Notes: a model not told the origin generated them from the sequence alone. Positions 1 through 13,113 are shown, counted from the first letter of the stretch. The stretch: 64,000 nucleotides of DNA from Montifringilla adamsi (GCA_017590115.1 JAGGNK010000002.1:15681264-15745263), one strand, 5' to 3'. A program made the numbers and translations.

Positions 1-826
1 CCATCCACTCGCCCTGCTGCCCTTGCTGGGCTGGGCAAGGAATTTACAGAGGGGCTTTTCTAAGCCAGGTCATGTGCTGTCCTCATTTCTAATCCATACT
101 GCAAATGTTTAAGCACATGTAAAAGCGCTGTTAATAAACAATCTGACTTTGGTTCTGTCTGCGAATAAGGGCGTCTTTGATGATTTGAAGCTGAGATGGA
201 AGGGCAGTAAAAAAAGTATTTTTATAATGATGTATTATGGATGGGTAATGATTTGCTGCTGCTTTGTTATTGTACATCAAAGGAATCAATTGAAATAAGC
301 CAGTTCAGTGTCAGCAGAGCACAAATGCTGCGGCTTTTGTGGGTGCTGCACCCACCCTTGCCTTTGGGCCTGGACCTGTTTGGGTCTTCTGTTGGAACAG
401 AGCAACCTTTGCATGAGCACTTGGATGTGAGCATCCAAGGCAGGGGAAAAAATTCTCTTTGGAGCTCATTTTTTAAAATAAAACCTCCCATTTTTCTGAG
501 TTTCAGTTACAAATGCAGTAAGATTTTACTGCATCTTCATTATGTGGTTCTGTTGACATAATCCAAAACTGTGAAAGCAAATACAGCACCATACATTAAA
601 ATGTTCTTATGATAAGTGATACTTTAAAAACTGGATTCTTTATAATAGTTTAACTATTTTAACATACATTCAGCCTTGCATGTTTGAAAATGCTTTCACA
701 GCTCTTTCAGAAAGGACACTGAAATGTGGATTCACTGATCAATACATCCTTTTCACCATCTATTATTTTTTGTCTCCAAGAGTGGTTAGTGCTGGGAAAA
801 GGAGAGGGTTTTGCTATGTGTATATC
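1..826. other. AT-rich DNA without a recognisable gene
   Basis: A reading frame of about 106 codons runs from 241 to 561 on the plus strand, but its translation matches no family I know and has no splice or promoter context. Several AATAAA-like words are present, as expected by chance in AT-rich DNA. I see no repeat family in this stretch. Confidence 0.6.
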
Positions 827-847
827 TAAATAAATAAATAAATAAAT
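827..847 (+). repeat. (TAAA)n microsatellite
   Basis: About five consecutive TAAA units form a simple tetranucleotide repeat. No older element is visible next to it. Tracts like this are usually polymorphic in length. Confidence 0.9.
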
Positions 848-3800
848 GAACATACCTGCTACTCCTGGTACCAGAGCAAGCATTCTGGAATAAGTTCTGG
901 CTGGTCAGAGGGAAGATGGAGATGGAGCAGCCAGAGAAGTGACGTGTTCATATTGAACTATACAAAATCCGTCCAGTTCTAATTAATCACTGTATGCTTC
1001 ACTCAGCCCCCCGTGGGCCAGACTTACTTTTCACAAGAAAATCCAAAGTAAAGCACTGGAGACAAACTCAGTCCTTCTGAGTTGTTACCTGAAATGATTT
1101 CTCTATGGTAAGGTTTGTGTCACAGCTCCCTCACAATAAATGCTGCAGTCCAACCCCCCTGACATTAAGGTTATTAAGAGTTTTTGCTGTACACAGCCTG
1201 ATTTAAATACTCTGCTTGAGGCACCTGAATATCCCAGCAGCACGTGGATGGTCCAGGGCACCTTTGGGGCTGTGCTGCAGGAGGGGCAGGGAGGTGTTTG
1301 TGGTCACCCTGCCCTGCCTTTGGAGAGCTGGATGTGGCACAGGGAGCCTGCAGGGTGCTCCTTTGGGATCTGGGCTTGCCTGAAGCTTTAACTTGTTACC
1401 CAGCACTACATGCCTAAAATGGATTGTCCCCCCATTCACCAAACTGGCCAAACAGGAAAAACCACTGGCATTAAGTGAAACAAGACGAATTAGCTAAAAA
1501 GAGAGGAAAGAATTAACAGGAATGAAAAATAAACCTTAATTGGCTCCAGTGCTGGTAGGATTTGGTATTTAATCCTGTGTTTCATTCTGTGTGAGGGAGA
1601 AATACCTGTTTTGTGTTTCCCCTGACAATTCCTGCCATTAGCTGAAAGTGTTTATTCCCAGAGCTGTGTGCCATCAGTTGATGATGCTGGGACACTTACG
1701 GAGGAGAGGTTTTGGCAGGAAACATTTAACATTTGGAACATTATTATGAAACATAATATTGTTTTTTGTAGATCAGTCCAAAGCTATTCCATGCAAATTG
1801 TTGCATTCTCTTCCTTGGTGTCAGCTGGAGCAGAAGGGGAAACCACATCCCTAAAAGTAAGAAAACAGACCAAAAAAGCTTAAATAACAAGGAATAAACT
1901 CCCTATTGGACTTTTTCTTGATAGTTCTGTAAAGCTGCTGAAGACAGAAATGGTACACACAGATTTTTGGTGTCAGATCAGTGCTTTGCATTTATGTGAT
2001 CATTTACACCTGTGCAAAGTAAGTGTTTGGTAGCATTTGACAGCTGATTTAGTAAAGTTTGACACCTATATTACAATGTTGAAATGACTTTACAATGTGC
2101 AAAGCAGTGGAACAAGCTCTGATTCTTTTCATGGCTTTTTCTTTATAGCTGAATATTGAAATTCCATTCCAAAGGAAAAAAAAATATAATTCCTCACATC
2201 CTGACTGTAACTCTTTATTTCTTCTGGTATGTTATGTTCTGCTCAAACTAACTTGGGGGAAAAAAGAAGAAAGCGTACAAGGAGAGGAGAAAAGCAATTG
2301 TGTTTAATTCACAGCCTGGATTCACAGGTGCTGATTCTTACACCAAACCAAACCCAGCTGGAAGGAGACACAGGGAAGTGAGAATTCTGCCACTGGGATG
2401 AGAAATCCTGCAGGACTAGGACCCCTGGTTTGTGGAAGCTGGTAAGTAAATTGCATGGTTTTTATAGTTATCACGTTTTTACAGTTATCAGTACCACAGC
2501 AAAAACACTGTCTGAATTGTACTGTACAATTTGTCAAGGCACAGCTATTTGAAATGCAATTGCCAATGTTGTGTGTTGACAGGATGTGATATCTTAATTA
2601 AAATAATAATATTGTTTGCTCATCTGGTACCAGCCTGATTTCCAAAGGAAAAGCCTCTCAGCCATCACACATGGAAGTGCTTTTCCAGCTAAACTGATGC
2701 AGCAGGAGTAAGTGAAGTGTCTGTGAAGTTCATGGACTGGTGAGGAGGCAGGACCAATTTGCCAAGGCTGGAGTTTCTGACAGGCTGAATGACCCATGGC
2801 CAGGCTGTCACCTCACTTTCCATTACACTTTGCAGCACAGCCCAGCAGAACAGAACCTGGGAAAAATGACTCCAGCAGGAGATTGCAGGGTTTTCAAGGT
2901 TACCAGCGTTGGGTTGTCATTTCCTAGATCAATTCCAGCGGCCTCTTGCTGGCACCTATTGATAAGGCAGGGAGCAGCCTCTTGCTTTGCCATCACTCAG
3001 AATTAAACTCCCCCACGTTCACCAGTGTCTGTCTAAGCCATGTGTGCAGAAATCAAAGCTCCCCGTGCCCTCCCTGTGTTCAGGGCTGCTTCCACCTGCA
3101 GTGCCTGGCTCAGGGCAGCCCAGCCAGCTGGCAGGAGTGGAGAGCCTCAAATGTTAGCCAAAGGACAGCAAAATTATTTATTTTAAACAAGAAAATAAAG
3201 CAGGACATTCAACTTGCTCAGCATGGCAGCTGCAGCTGAGGGGGAGAACAGATAGCAACCCAAATGTTTATTGTGTGTGTTTTGTACCCAAAGGATAGCA
3301 AGGGGAAATCACTACAGGATCATTTGCTCAGTCTCAGGGAAGGATTGATTTCCAAGGAGGCAGTCTAGTGCACCCCAGTACCTGAGATTTACTCATTTCC
3401 CAGTGTGGTTCCCAAGCAGGAATCTCCACTGCTCTGTGCTCAGGCATTCTGGAAAGGGAAGGCTGGAGGGTGAGGAAGATAACATCAGCTGCTGCAAATG
3501 GGCCTGGTGATTTCTGACTTAAGTTTTATTAGGAATTTGAAGGTGACATCCCTTCCTGATGAACACATCCCCAGCCCATTAGTGTCAGGCAGAGTTATGC
3601 TCACATGGCACAGAGAGCTGATCCCTTCCGTGTGTCTGTCCAGGCTCTGTCACACAGCCCCAGTCCTGGGCCTTACTCAAACAATGACAACTTAATGAGG
3701 GTTTACTCTGTGCTCTATGTCTCTATAAAAGTAATTTTTAAATGGCATAATGGAATAATATTTACTCGACAGCCTCTGCATTGTTTATTCCCCAGTGTCC

Positions 3801-5010
3801 ATCTTACAGTCTTGTAAGATGGAAATAAATATTTACTCACTCTTCATTCATGCAGTTTATTCTGTGTGGAACTGCAGCCAGCTCTAGTCATCCTATTGCC
3901 TTTCAGCTGGATTCTATAAAGAGAAAGAATTAATTGTTGTTAAACTTAGGTAAGTGATAAAAAGGACAAAAAAAGTTTGTGCTGGCTCCTGTCTGCATTT
4001 TACTGCACATACCCCATCCCCTGGGCCAGTGTGGGGGAGAGTATGTGTGTGTAAAAATCAGATTGCCTCCAGCTCATTGCTGTCCACTGACACAGCCTCT
4101 CTGTAAAAACTTTTGATGAATAGTCAGCATCTAATTCCTCAGTAATAAAAAACCCTAAGTTGCTTGCAATCATTATTCCAAATGGAAAAATTAATTGTAA
4201 ATAACTGGAAGTCAATTAAGGCTGGGTTCTGCCGGGTAATGCAAATCTTTTATAGTTTTGTTTCAGTTAACTGCCTCATTAATGATTTATAGATGTGTAT
4301 ACAGCTGTGGGAACCATAGCATTATCTAATGCACTCAGAGAATAATTACATATGAAAAGAACTACGTGGCTCAAGGGAAAAACTCAGAAATTACTTACTG
4401 CCTTAACTTCAACCATATTAAGATGCAAAGCATTTAGAAACCAACTGTGATGTTTTATCATATTCTTGAGGTTTCATATTCTTTTTAAAAAGGGAAAAAC
4501 AATTCTTTCTAAAAAAATATTTGCACACTTCAGTATTACACAGTACACAAAAATCAAGATGTCTCAGCTGAGAATGTCAGCATTCATTTATTATTTAAAA
4601 GCCTAAGTTATAAAACATTCCCATTCCCTTTGTGCATCTGCTATACAGGAATAAAAGACATTTCTTCATTTAAACAATTCATGGGCATATGCATCTATCT
4701 CCCTGAATTACACAGAGCCAGAAGTAATTTTGGGAAGACTTCCTTCAGGAGTCATTTTCCTGAATATACAAATACACTGGTACTTTTCCTTTAGTGATGC
4801 CAATTTTGGAAGTTTGAGGAGTTTTTTGAAAATACTCCCTCCTGAATAGGGCAGTGAAGCTGAAGTTTGCACCATTTGGTACTTATTTCTTATAGATTCT
4901 GATCCAGTGGTAAACTGCTGCTGGATATTTGGAAGCACCATAGAAGATGTTTTGCTTTTAAGCCTGTTTTTCTCCATTCTGAGGGCAGAGAAGGGGTCAG
5001 GGTTTTTCTC
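848..5010. other. Non-genic DNA with two GC-richer patches
   Basis: This stretch alternates AT-rich sequence with GC-richer patches at about 1130-1390 and 2740-3140. Open frames lie on both strands of those patches, as happens when stop codons become rarer with GC content, and none resembles a known protein. The part from about 4000 to 4220 is AT-rich and rich in TAAT words. It has the texture of avian conserved noncoding DNA, but that impression cannot be tested here. A 148-codon minus-strand frame begins at 5154 and ends at 4708. It is unrecognised and treated as chance. Confidence 0.5.
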
Positions 5011-5420
5011 CCCAAACCCAGACATTTGACCTGCAGGGCCTGCCCTGACATTTTCCATGCAGTTGTCTCCAGAGCAGTGCAGGTCCCCAGAGCTCCTGGC
5101 ACTGCTCTGGGAGAATTCCTGTGGCAGGGCAGAAAACCCAAGAGTGCTCTGCACCCTCTGTGCCCCAGCTCAGCCTTCATCCTCAGGCTGGACAGAGCCA
5201 CCACCCCCTGCTTTTGTCCCCAGAGTGGCTCCAGGAATATCAGGGTGTTTGAGCTGTCCCTGGAGCATCCTCGCATCCTTCCCCATCCCTGACACACCTC
5301 CCAGAACATCCTTCCTCTCTTCCTCCCCCACCTTCTTCTGGCCTCTGCTCCCAGCCCTCCCCTCCAGCCCCGTGCTGTTGCTCTGTTTGCTCACTCAGGT
5401 GTGACCTGATCTGTCTGGGC
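5011..5420. other. GC- and C-rich patch, no gene recognised
   Basis: The patch is rich in CCTCC, CCAGCC and CTCC words on the plus strand and low in CpG, so it is not a CpG island. Overlapping frames on both strands are open because stops are rare in this composition. Their translations are low-complexity (Pro/Ser on plus, Gly/Glu/Lys on minus). I read it as a GC-rich intergenic or intronic patch. Confidence 0.5.
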
Positions 5421-8030
5421 TCCTTCCCACCTGTCCTGTGATTTTGGGCCTTTTTGCCCATACATTTGGCAATATTAAAACCCTGGCCCAGTTGTCTATT
5501 GGAACTATACAAGGCCATAGGGAGGCAAATAAAATTTTTTATTTTGTCTGCAGATGTTCAGCCTCTGACATAAAACCTGTAACTATCCTGTACCACCTAC
5601 TCGTTTCCCAAATCACATCAGCACCTTCCACCAGGTAGGAAAGAAAAACAGAAAAACAACCAGCCTGATGTCCTTATGTGGGTAGGAGCAGTGGGGCAAG
5701 GACACCAGACACTCATTCCAGGTTTTCCCAGTGCCACCAAACCACAAACACTGCCTGGCCACCAGCCTGCAGCTGCTGAAATGGAGCACAGGATGCTCAG
5801 TGTCCTGCTCCCTGTGCTAGGGAGCTGCTTCCAGGGAGAGGGATGCTCAGATGAAAATTCACAAGTGTTTTCTGTGCAGAAAATCCATGGTAGGTTCTGC
5901 TTCTTCGTGCCTGTTAAAAACAGGTTTAGGTGTTTGTAATTCTGCTTGGCACTGAAGGGAAATTGTTGACTGTAGATTGTATTGACTGATGGAATAATTC
6001 AGGGTGATGAGGTCTCAGGAAGTCATTTGTTCCCACCTCCCACTCAAAGACTTCTGCAACCACGTCAGTGACCATGTGTGAAATGGAAGTGAAGGCAAAA
6101 GCATAGGAATAAGGTTTTTGGAGGTTTTATTGCCAGAGAATTTAATAAAATAGACAATTGAAATTACCATAAAATATTTGTAACTCTACAGTGGTGTAAT
6201 GAGACATTATGTTAATCTACAAGGACAAATTAAGGGCTGCGAATCAAGTATCGTTTAACATTAGAAAAATGTACTTTTAATTCTAAGCTTTTGAGGCTGT
6301 ACAGCATAACCTGCACAAGGAACAGCTAAATTAATCAAGATTAAACTGTCTAGGGTGATTAAACACACAGATACAACCTTTGGCTTGTGACATCCTCGTA
6401 GATGTCCTTATGGAGTTGGAGGCACAGGGTTACATGGCTTTAATGGCACTTGAATGTGCCTTGGAATATTCTTGTGGGGGCCTGGGCTTGACACCTTTTT
6501 GTTCAGCACAGTCTGGCCATTCTTGCCTTCTGCTATCTCTGTTTTTATGTTTTATTTCAATGCAACCACCACAGGTCATTCCATTAAAGTCTTCCTGAAC
6601 AGTAGCCAGTAGTTCTTACTACTTACTTTAAGCCATTTTTTACTTGCTTTTGGAAAATAAAATAAAATAAAAACTTAGTTAAGGTATTTGGCAAATCATC
6701 TTCTAATTAGCAAAAACATTTAGTAATTTCTCTTGTTTGACACAATTTCTCTAGTTTATCACACTGTGAGCTGAAAAGATTTTAAGGCGTTCTCAGTTCT
6801 GGTTTTAATGTTCTTTATCATCAAAAGGGTAAAATGAAGGCACATCACCACGATGAGGTGTATGGTGGGAGACAGGAAAGCTGCTCAGCCCAGACCTGCC
6901 AGCTCTCACCATGCCTCAGTCAGAGCTGAGTGTGCCATAAAGATGACAAAAGCAATAATTTGCATCTCAGATCTCCTGCCCCGAGAGAAAAATGGGATCA
7001 CGGAATTATAAACTGGAAGTAACACTTTATTGTGAATTCCTTTGCCATCTGAAATGCAGCTGGAGATGGGATTGCTGCTCTCAGTGACTCTGCCATCCCC
7101 TCCTCTCTCAGTCCCACTCTCAGGCTGGAGATCTGCCACAAGAACGAACCAAAAGCCACAACCATTGTGGTGGGACAGGGACAGGAGAGGGATGGGAGGG
7201 ACAGGAGACCTCTGGGGACTCCCCCTCCCACCAGGTGGCCAGTGGAGATCCCAAATTCTCCAGGTGACAAACTCATTCCTTCAGCAGGCGCAGCTCAGTT
7301 CCTCTTCTGCTTCCCCCCACCCCCAGTCAGATAAATTCTCATAACCAAAAACCACAGCCAAGGAAGCATTTATTTTGTTTCCTTGTGACATTCTCCTTCG
7401 GAAAATTTGTAAATCAGACCCAAAAGTCACTCACAGCAGGTTGAAATCTGATGTTAAAAAGATTCAATCTGGGAAAAAAAAAGATAAACCCACACTGAAA
7501 TAAATTCTGATCTATTATATTTACTAAGAGTCCAATTATGCCTTTCCATTTTATACAATTCTTGTGGAAGGCAGGGGGAAATGATGCATATTTATCAATG
7601 TGGTGTTATTCTTTATTCTGCCTGTATGCCTTTGGCAGTGACTTCAGAAGATAAATGCTAAACTACCCAGCTAATAACTCAGGAGCTCCAGAAGCCTGGA
7701 GGAGAGCAGCCCCAGAGATCATTTCTCCTCCTGGATCAGAATTCTGAAGTGTTCCAGTTGGATCAGTGTCTGAGAAAGAATTGCTCCCCCTTATTCCTCA
7801 TGGCTTGTGCTGTCCTTCCCCTGGGGAGCAGAGTTTGCAGGAAATGTGTGCCCTGAGCCCTGCTGTGGGGCTTGCAAACATCCAGGCACGGGATGGAGAC
7901 CCACAGGCCACTCCTAAACAGCTCTGCTTTAAAAAAAAAAATATTTACCCACTTCTAACTGAAGAAAAGAGTGCAAAATGAGGCTGTGGAAACTCTGTAC
8001 CAAAACACATCTTTCCTATCGTGTACATGA
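5421..8030. other. AT-rich DNA without a recognisable gene
   Basis: There are no recognisable exons, RNA genes or repeat families. A GC-richer patch at about 7040-7320 gives short overlapping frames on both strands, which I treat as composition effects. Confidence 0.55.
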
Positions 8031-8053
8031 TAATTAAGACTGAGTCTTAATTA
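8031..8053. repeat. Near-perfect palindrome, 11-bp arms
   Basis: TAATTAAGACT is followed by one G and then its exact reverse complement AGTCTTAATTA. Each arm carries a TAATTA core, the classical homeodomain recognition word, so the site has two symmetric TAATTA motifs. The surrounding 7980-8200 is AT-rich and rich in octamer- and TAAT-like words. An enhancer-type binding site is possible, but a chance palindrome in AT-rich DNA is not excluded. Confidence 0.6.
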
Positions 8054-8783
8054 AAATTAGCAGTGAATAATACATATTCACTCCAATAGTTTATTATTTC
8101 CTCACTGGATGTGTTTTTCTCACATCAATATGCATTCATGCACATTTTGTGGACTGTAAATGTGATTAGCCCATCAAGTTATATTTAGGGCATTTTTAAA
8201 TTGGCCACTTGTACCTGCGTGCCACACATCTCATCACTGCCCCTGGAATCTCATAAAATCAGAGAAATACTGAGAACTTCATCAGCCCTGTGACCTCATT
8301 TGAAGAGCACCTAAAAACGCACTTACTTTTATTATTTAGCTATATACAACCAACTTTACATGTGATAGCTAATTTTAAAAACAATATATGCAATTTCATG
8401 TCCCCCTGGGTGCTGAAATAAGTGTTATTTTGTCCTTACAGCTGTTACTTTCTCTCAACATAATAATGCACAAATCAGTAGCAGAAAGGCAACATTTCAC
8501 AGTCCTTACTTACGCCATAAAGGTGATGCATATAAACTTTATAGTTGGTACTGGTGTAAAAAGTGCTGGTATAGTCTGAGTGCATCAAACTATAAAGTCA
8601 TAACAGAAAATATCAGCATGAAATAATTTTGGACAGCTGGGAAGATTTTGATGCTATAAACTGTAAAAAAAATTAATAATGCCAAGTTTTTATACGGACT
8701 CTAACAGGGTCTGAAATGTCACAATTAACAACTTTTCATAGCAAAGAAGGGAAATTTGGGAAGTTTGAGCCCTGATTTTGTCT
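8054..8783. other. AT-rich DNA without a recognisable gene
   Basis: I see only AT-rich sequence here. A 63-codon plus-strand frame at 8388-8579 is unrecognised and within chance expectation. Confidence 0.55.
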
Positions 8784-8825
8784 GATTTAAAGAAAGGATT
8801 TAAAGATTTAAAGAAAGGATTTAAA
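8784..8825 (+). repeat. 21-bp direct tandem duplication
   Basis: Two identical 21-bp units sit back to back. Each is built from a GATTTAAAGAAAG block followed by GATTTAAA, and a third partial GATTTAAAG follows but overlaps their end. The identity suggests a recent slippage duplication. Confidence 0.85.
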
Positions 8826-8999
8826 GAAGGGATGCAGAGATCTGAGCCCTGCCTCAAACCTCAGCCATTCTGTGGGACAGGGCCACGTATGAATCCCTAA
8901 ACAGGGTGGGTGTGGGGACACAGAGACCTCCTGATTCTCCTCTAGAGGTGGGGAAGGGATGTCAAATAGAGATTAAAGTGCCCTGTTGAGTGCAGTACG

Positions 9000-9260
9000 A
9001 GTCTGTGGAGAAGTGGCATTTCCTCAGCTCACGCCCCTGTGCCCAGAGCCCTCCCAGCCGCGCTGTGCCAGCACTCACTGATAAACCTGCGGGAAGAGAG
9101 AAGCCATCAAATTCCACAGGCTCTTCTGGCTTGCTGATTTAGGAGGCTGGGGGAGCCCTCTGGATGGGCAGTTGATGAAATCTCCTAATTACTCACGGCC
9201 AATAAAAGCTGACATCCCTGCACTGGCCAGGAAAACGATGGATGCAGTTCAAATTCCGCA
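9000..9260. other. CpG-richer patch
   Basis: About eight CpG dinucleotides fall in some 260 bases, clearly more than in neighbouring sequence where CpG is scarce. The minus strand of 9080-9110 shows a polypyrimidine-CCCGCAG acceptor-like word only eight bases upstream of a GTGAGT donor-like word, which is too close for a normal exon. The patch is too small for a conventional CpG island. It may reflect constraint, a small regulatory element or chance. Confidence 0.35.
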
Positions 9261-9297
9261 AGAGGGTCTCTCACTCTTTGCCCTTCATTTTGTGCAG

Positions 9298-9414
9298 AAG
9301 TGAAAGAGGGTCTGTGGCTGTCCCCAAAATCCTCAGCAGGTGGAAAGAGAGGATGGCAGGAATGACAGGAGTGCAGATCCAGAGTGATTTTAGGATTTCA
9401 CTGGTAACTTTTCA
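9298..9414 (+). other. Weak candidate exon after a splice-acceptor-like site
   Basis: A pyrimidine-rich run ending in TTTTGTGCAG at 9297 resembles a vertebrate 3' splice site. One frame after it stays open for about 39 codons to a stop near 9414, and a CAG-GTGG donor-like word lies near 9338. The translation matches nothing I know. Good acceptor look-alikes are common in large introns, so this is probably a decoy. Confidence 0.12.
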
Positions 9415-10735
9415 CTGAATTAAGGTGAATTTTTGTGTCCTACAGGCTCCAGACAGAGTTTATGGAAGGGAAAGGTGAGACTTGTGTGGGTTCTGCTGAG
9501 GTAAAACATTCCAAGCACGGCTGTGTCTCCATCCAGGCATTCCAGGGAGAATTCCTCACCCCGCTGAATCCAGGAGCCTCCCAAGGCACGGAGACTGGCT
9601 GGGAAAAAAATGGATAAAGATATTTTTTAAAAAATCCCCCTGGGACCATCTCCCGTATTTAATAAGGAAAAGCACCTTCTGTGCAGCCAATAAAAGTTGA
9701 GTCTCTCATGAAGATTTATACCATATTACACACTGAAATTCAATGTACAATGATACCCTTGTGTATACAGTTGTCAGAATAATAATCTTTGTCTGTCTGA
9801 TCAACTTATATTTTATGCCAACAACACAGCATTTAATATTATAGAGTTTCAGAGGAAGAAAATAAATTTATTCATGTAACAACTTGCCCAGTAGCTTAAA
9901 TAGACAAAGTGAAAAAAAAAAGAGCTTGGAGTTTTTACATTATCTTGTGATCCACAATACAGATTTCTATACAATTTCAGCAATTTTATGCAGCAAGAAA
10001 AACTATGATTCTTAATCTAGTTTCTGAAATGTCTCACTATTTTATACTGCCATGAGGAGTAATGCAGTTGGATCTGAGTGCTGCAGTTTGCTTTTGGCAT
10101 CCTCCTGAAACGAGGAGTCTAAAAATACCAGTGGTAATCAACAGCTTCTTTCTATATTCTGCATTGTCACATTCTGTGCTGTATTCTTAGGCTTTGTGTC
10201 TCAAAATATACATCCAGAAACACTTATAGAGAAGTTATACATGGACTCCCCCACAACCAAAGCACTCCTTGAGAGAAATCAGTGGAGTCTTCCCACGGCT
10301 GGGGCTGCTTCCAAATGATGCAAAGCTCTGCCAGATAAGAAAACTTCAGCAATATAGAAAATCTCTGTTGTATGTAGATCCATTAAATCTATTCTCCTAG
10401 CAGCCTGTGCAGAAAACTGACAGACTTTGAATGATTTATTGGTGTCTTTTTAAAGGCATCTACTTTTTACCTTACATTAATTTTTCTTTATATAACAAAA
10501 CCTGACAAAAAAAAAAGGGAACCTGGTGACACACCACCCCCACCCAACCCCCCCAGAAAAAGCTAATGAAAAGATTGGATAGAGGATTGGGAAGAGAAAT
10601 AAAAGAGAATGGTTAGAAATGTATCTGTGCCCCAAGATGCACCCTGTCAACAAAAGCTGCACATTCAGAAAAGAAAGGGGTGCCACAGACGTAGGGTGGA
10701 GCAGTTAAACCTCACCTAAAGTTAAGTTTATTGTT
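9415..10735. other. AT-rich DNA without a recognisable gene
   Basis: There are short frames on both strands around 9435-9650, an A-rich tract near 9910, and a C-rich run (CACCCCCACCC) near 10534-10554. I recognise no genes or mobile elements. Confidence 0.55.
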
Positions 10736-10919
10736 GGTGAGGCCCTGGCACAGGTGCCCAGAGCAGCTGTAGCTGTCCCTGGATCCCTGGCAGTGCCCAA
10801 GGCCAGGCTGGACAGGGCTGGGAGCACCTGGGCCAGGGGAAGGTGTCCCTGCCACGGCAGGGGTGGGATGGGATGGGCTTTCAGCTCCTTCCAACCCAAA
10901 CCATTCTGGGATTCTGTGA
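10736..10919 (+). mobile_element. CR1 LINE, truncated 3' end
   Basis: This is a 5'-truncated copy of the avian non-LTR retrotransposon CR1. The sequence runs through the 'gtgaggccctggcacaggtg' region, then 'ggccaggctggacagggctg', the 'tccttccaaccca' motif, and ends in two octamer-like units (ATTCTGGG, ATTCTGTG). That terminus replaces a poly(A) tail in this family. Only the 3' end remains, with no reverse-transcriptase coding sequence, which is usual for CR1 because of incomplete target-primed reverse transcription. The GC-rich wording and limited divergence resemble Neoavian or passerine subfamilies. The frames read across it are retrotransposon remnants or chance, not host genes. Confidence 0.93.
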
Positions 10920-11160
10920 AAAGTAAAATTCTTGTAAGAGTGTAACAAAATGGGCAGAGTTCTCCATTTTTTATCAAAGCCCCCAGATCCCCTGGCTGGG
11001 CTGTGATGCTTTCAGGGAAGCATTGCCTGATAATCCATTGGTGACTGTCATTGAAACTTTTCCAAAATTGTGTATTGTTGCACCAATACACAATTGAATT
11101 GCTGTTTCCTCATAACAGGATGTGCTCTGAGGGCCTGAGGAACGTGACTGATTCCAAAAT
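10920..11160. other. Unique sequence between CR1 and CA repeat
   Basis: I see nothing recognisable in this stretch. Confidence 0.5.
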
Positions 11161-11197
11161 ACACACACACACACGTGCACACACTCACACACGCACA
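11161..11197 (+). repeat. Interrupted (CA)n microsatellite
   Basis: Seven uninterrupted AC units are followed by imperfect units broken by GTGC, TC and GC. The interruptions suggest an ageing tract. Confidence 0.92.
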
Positions 11198-13085
11198 GCT
11201 CCTGCGTGGGAAGGACGTGTTGGCCAAGAGTTGGACATTTCTTTTGCAATCAAAGAGAGGAAACAGCCATCCACTGTCATCTCAATTATCTGAATCTTTC
11301 TATTTAGGCTGCTGTGGACCAGTATATAGGTGAGAACTTTTATGCCAAGTTCATTTATGTGAAATAAAATACGTCCATTTAAAAACAGAATTAGGTAGCT
11401 CATAACAGAAATGCACATGAGAAAAATACACCTTCACTACAGGAGTAGAAAAAAAAGCTGAAGGAGAACACAGATTAAATCCAGCTTTGAGATTTGTAGG
11501 AATTTGTTTGCATAGAGCACATTTGGAGCACTTTGATCAGATTAACTCCTCTGTATAAAAGCGAACCAACACTTCCAACCTACATCATATTACCCCAGGA
11601 GAAAAACAAAAAAAGTCAGTTACAAATGAGCTGTCCCCCAAAACAACTCAAGCCTTCATGGACTGATAGTCTGAAACTGCTCCAGAGAGGTGAGAAAAGG
11701 CAAAGGAAAATCAAAACATCAGAAAAGGGAATTGCCTAAAAGCATAAGAGAGCTCTTGCAGGAGGCCAGCTGAGCAGGGAGGTTCTGCTGACTGACACCA
11801 GCTGGGCAGGGTCTGGAGGGTCTGGAAGCTCAGACTTTGGAAATATGTTCAGATTCATGGCCCTGTCTGAGAATTAGAAACCTAGAGCTCAAAAAATAGA
11901 AGTTATCTGTCTTTATTGGCAAAAGAAATCACCAGAAATCTCCCAAATCAGATGCACGAGGTCAAACCAAAGCACTTTGAACATGGAGAGGTTTTATTTG
12001 TAACTCAGTCAAATGCACTTTGAAATTTGCTCAGTGGTAAATTAGCACCAGGTTAATTGCTGTTAAAATAGGATTATCACTCATAGTATTGTACATGCAA
12101 GATTTGAAGTAAAAATTAAGGATTATAATTCTAATGAAAATAATAGATTCTTAACTGAAATGCATTTTTCATCACTCAACCACTATCATTACAAGAATAT
12201 GCTTTTGTTTGGAAGTAGCTCAGTTAAACTAACTTTAGAAAAAAAGTCGATTTTTTTTTGCTTGTTTCAAAAGTATTCTACACATTCTAATGATCCCTTT
12301 AAAAGGTTTCATCCCCTGCAATTACCTTCCAAATATATCCTGAGCAGGGATACTGTGACACAAACGTCTGTGTGCAGCAAATGCACTGCTTAGGAATGTT
12401 TGTGCACGTTTAACCAGGCACATTAAATTGAGCTACACAGATTTGTGCCATGGATTCCCCTCGGATGGCTCAGGAATGCTGCAGCCACAGGAATACATCA
12501 CCTGCCACTCTTGGGCCCAGTCCTGCTCCTGTGGAAGTGAAATATTTCATATTTATTAAAATAGCCAGGGCTTGCTGTACATAGGGAAGAGACTTAACCA
12601 AAAAAATTTGCTCTTTGTTTGTATTTGGACATTGGCTTTTGCAGTCACATTATTTATCTTTATTAGTCTTAACATTTTTTGTCATACACCTGAGGATGGT
12701 GGATTTCAAAACAGTCAAATTTTGTAGCTGATGGAAAAGAAAACTTCCTTCTTTTCTCAATACAGATGCATCTTAGGTTAAAGTGTGTAAACAAAGTTTT
12801 CCTGAGAGATTCCTTTACCCACTGGGAAAATTCTGGAAGATACCACATTAAATATTCCAGCAGCTCAGACCTCGTAGAGAGCCTTCTTTTCTAATGTAAT
12901 GAATTTCACCTGTTTTTCTTTTCATTTACCAATTTGCTTATCCCAGCAGTGGGGAATGAAAAGGTAGTTATACAAAACATATCGATTTTATATTTAATGC
13001 AAAATGAAGTAGGTAAAAACAGCTCCATAAAATATTTTCTCAGGGCTTTTTTGCTCTGAAAGAAAACAGGTATCCCTGTTCCCTA
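11198..13085. other. AT-rich DNA without a recognisable gene
   Basis: No family-level similarity is recognised. A short repeated word (GGGTCTGGA twice) lies near 11809-11826. Frames at 11533-11739 and 12160-12393 are unremarkable. Confidence 0.55.
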
Positions 13086-13113
13086 TTAATCTTTTTTGAT
13101 GCATTCTGCTCAG

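Noticed and set aside
4708..5154. 148-codon minus-strand frame
   Set aside because: Part of it lies in a GC-rich patch with open frames in several registers. There are no recognised motifs and no splice framing.
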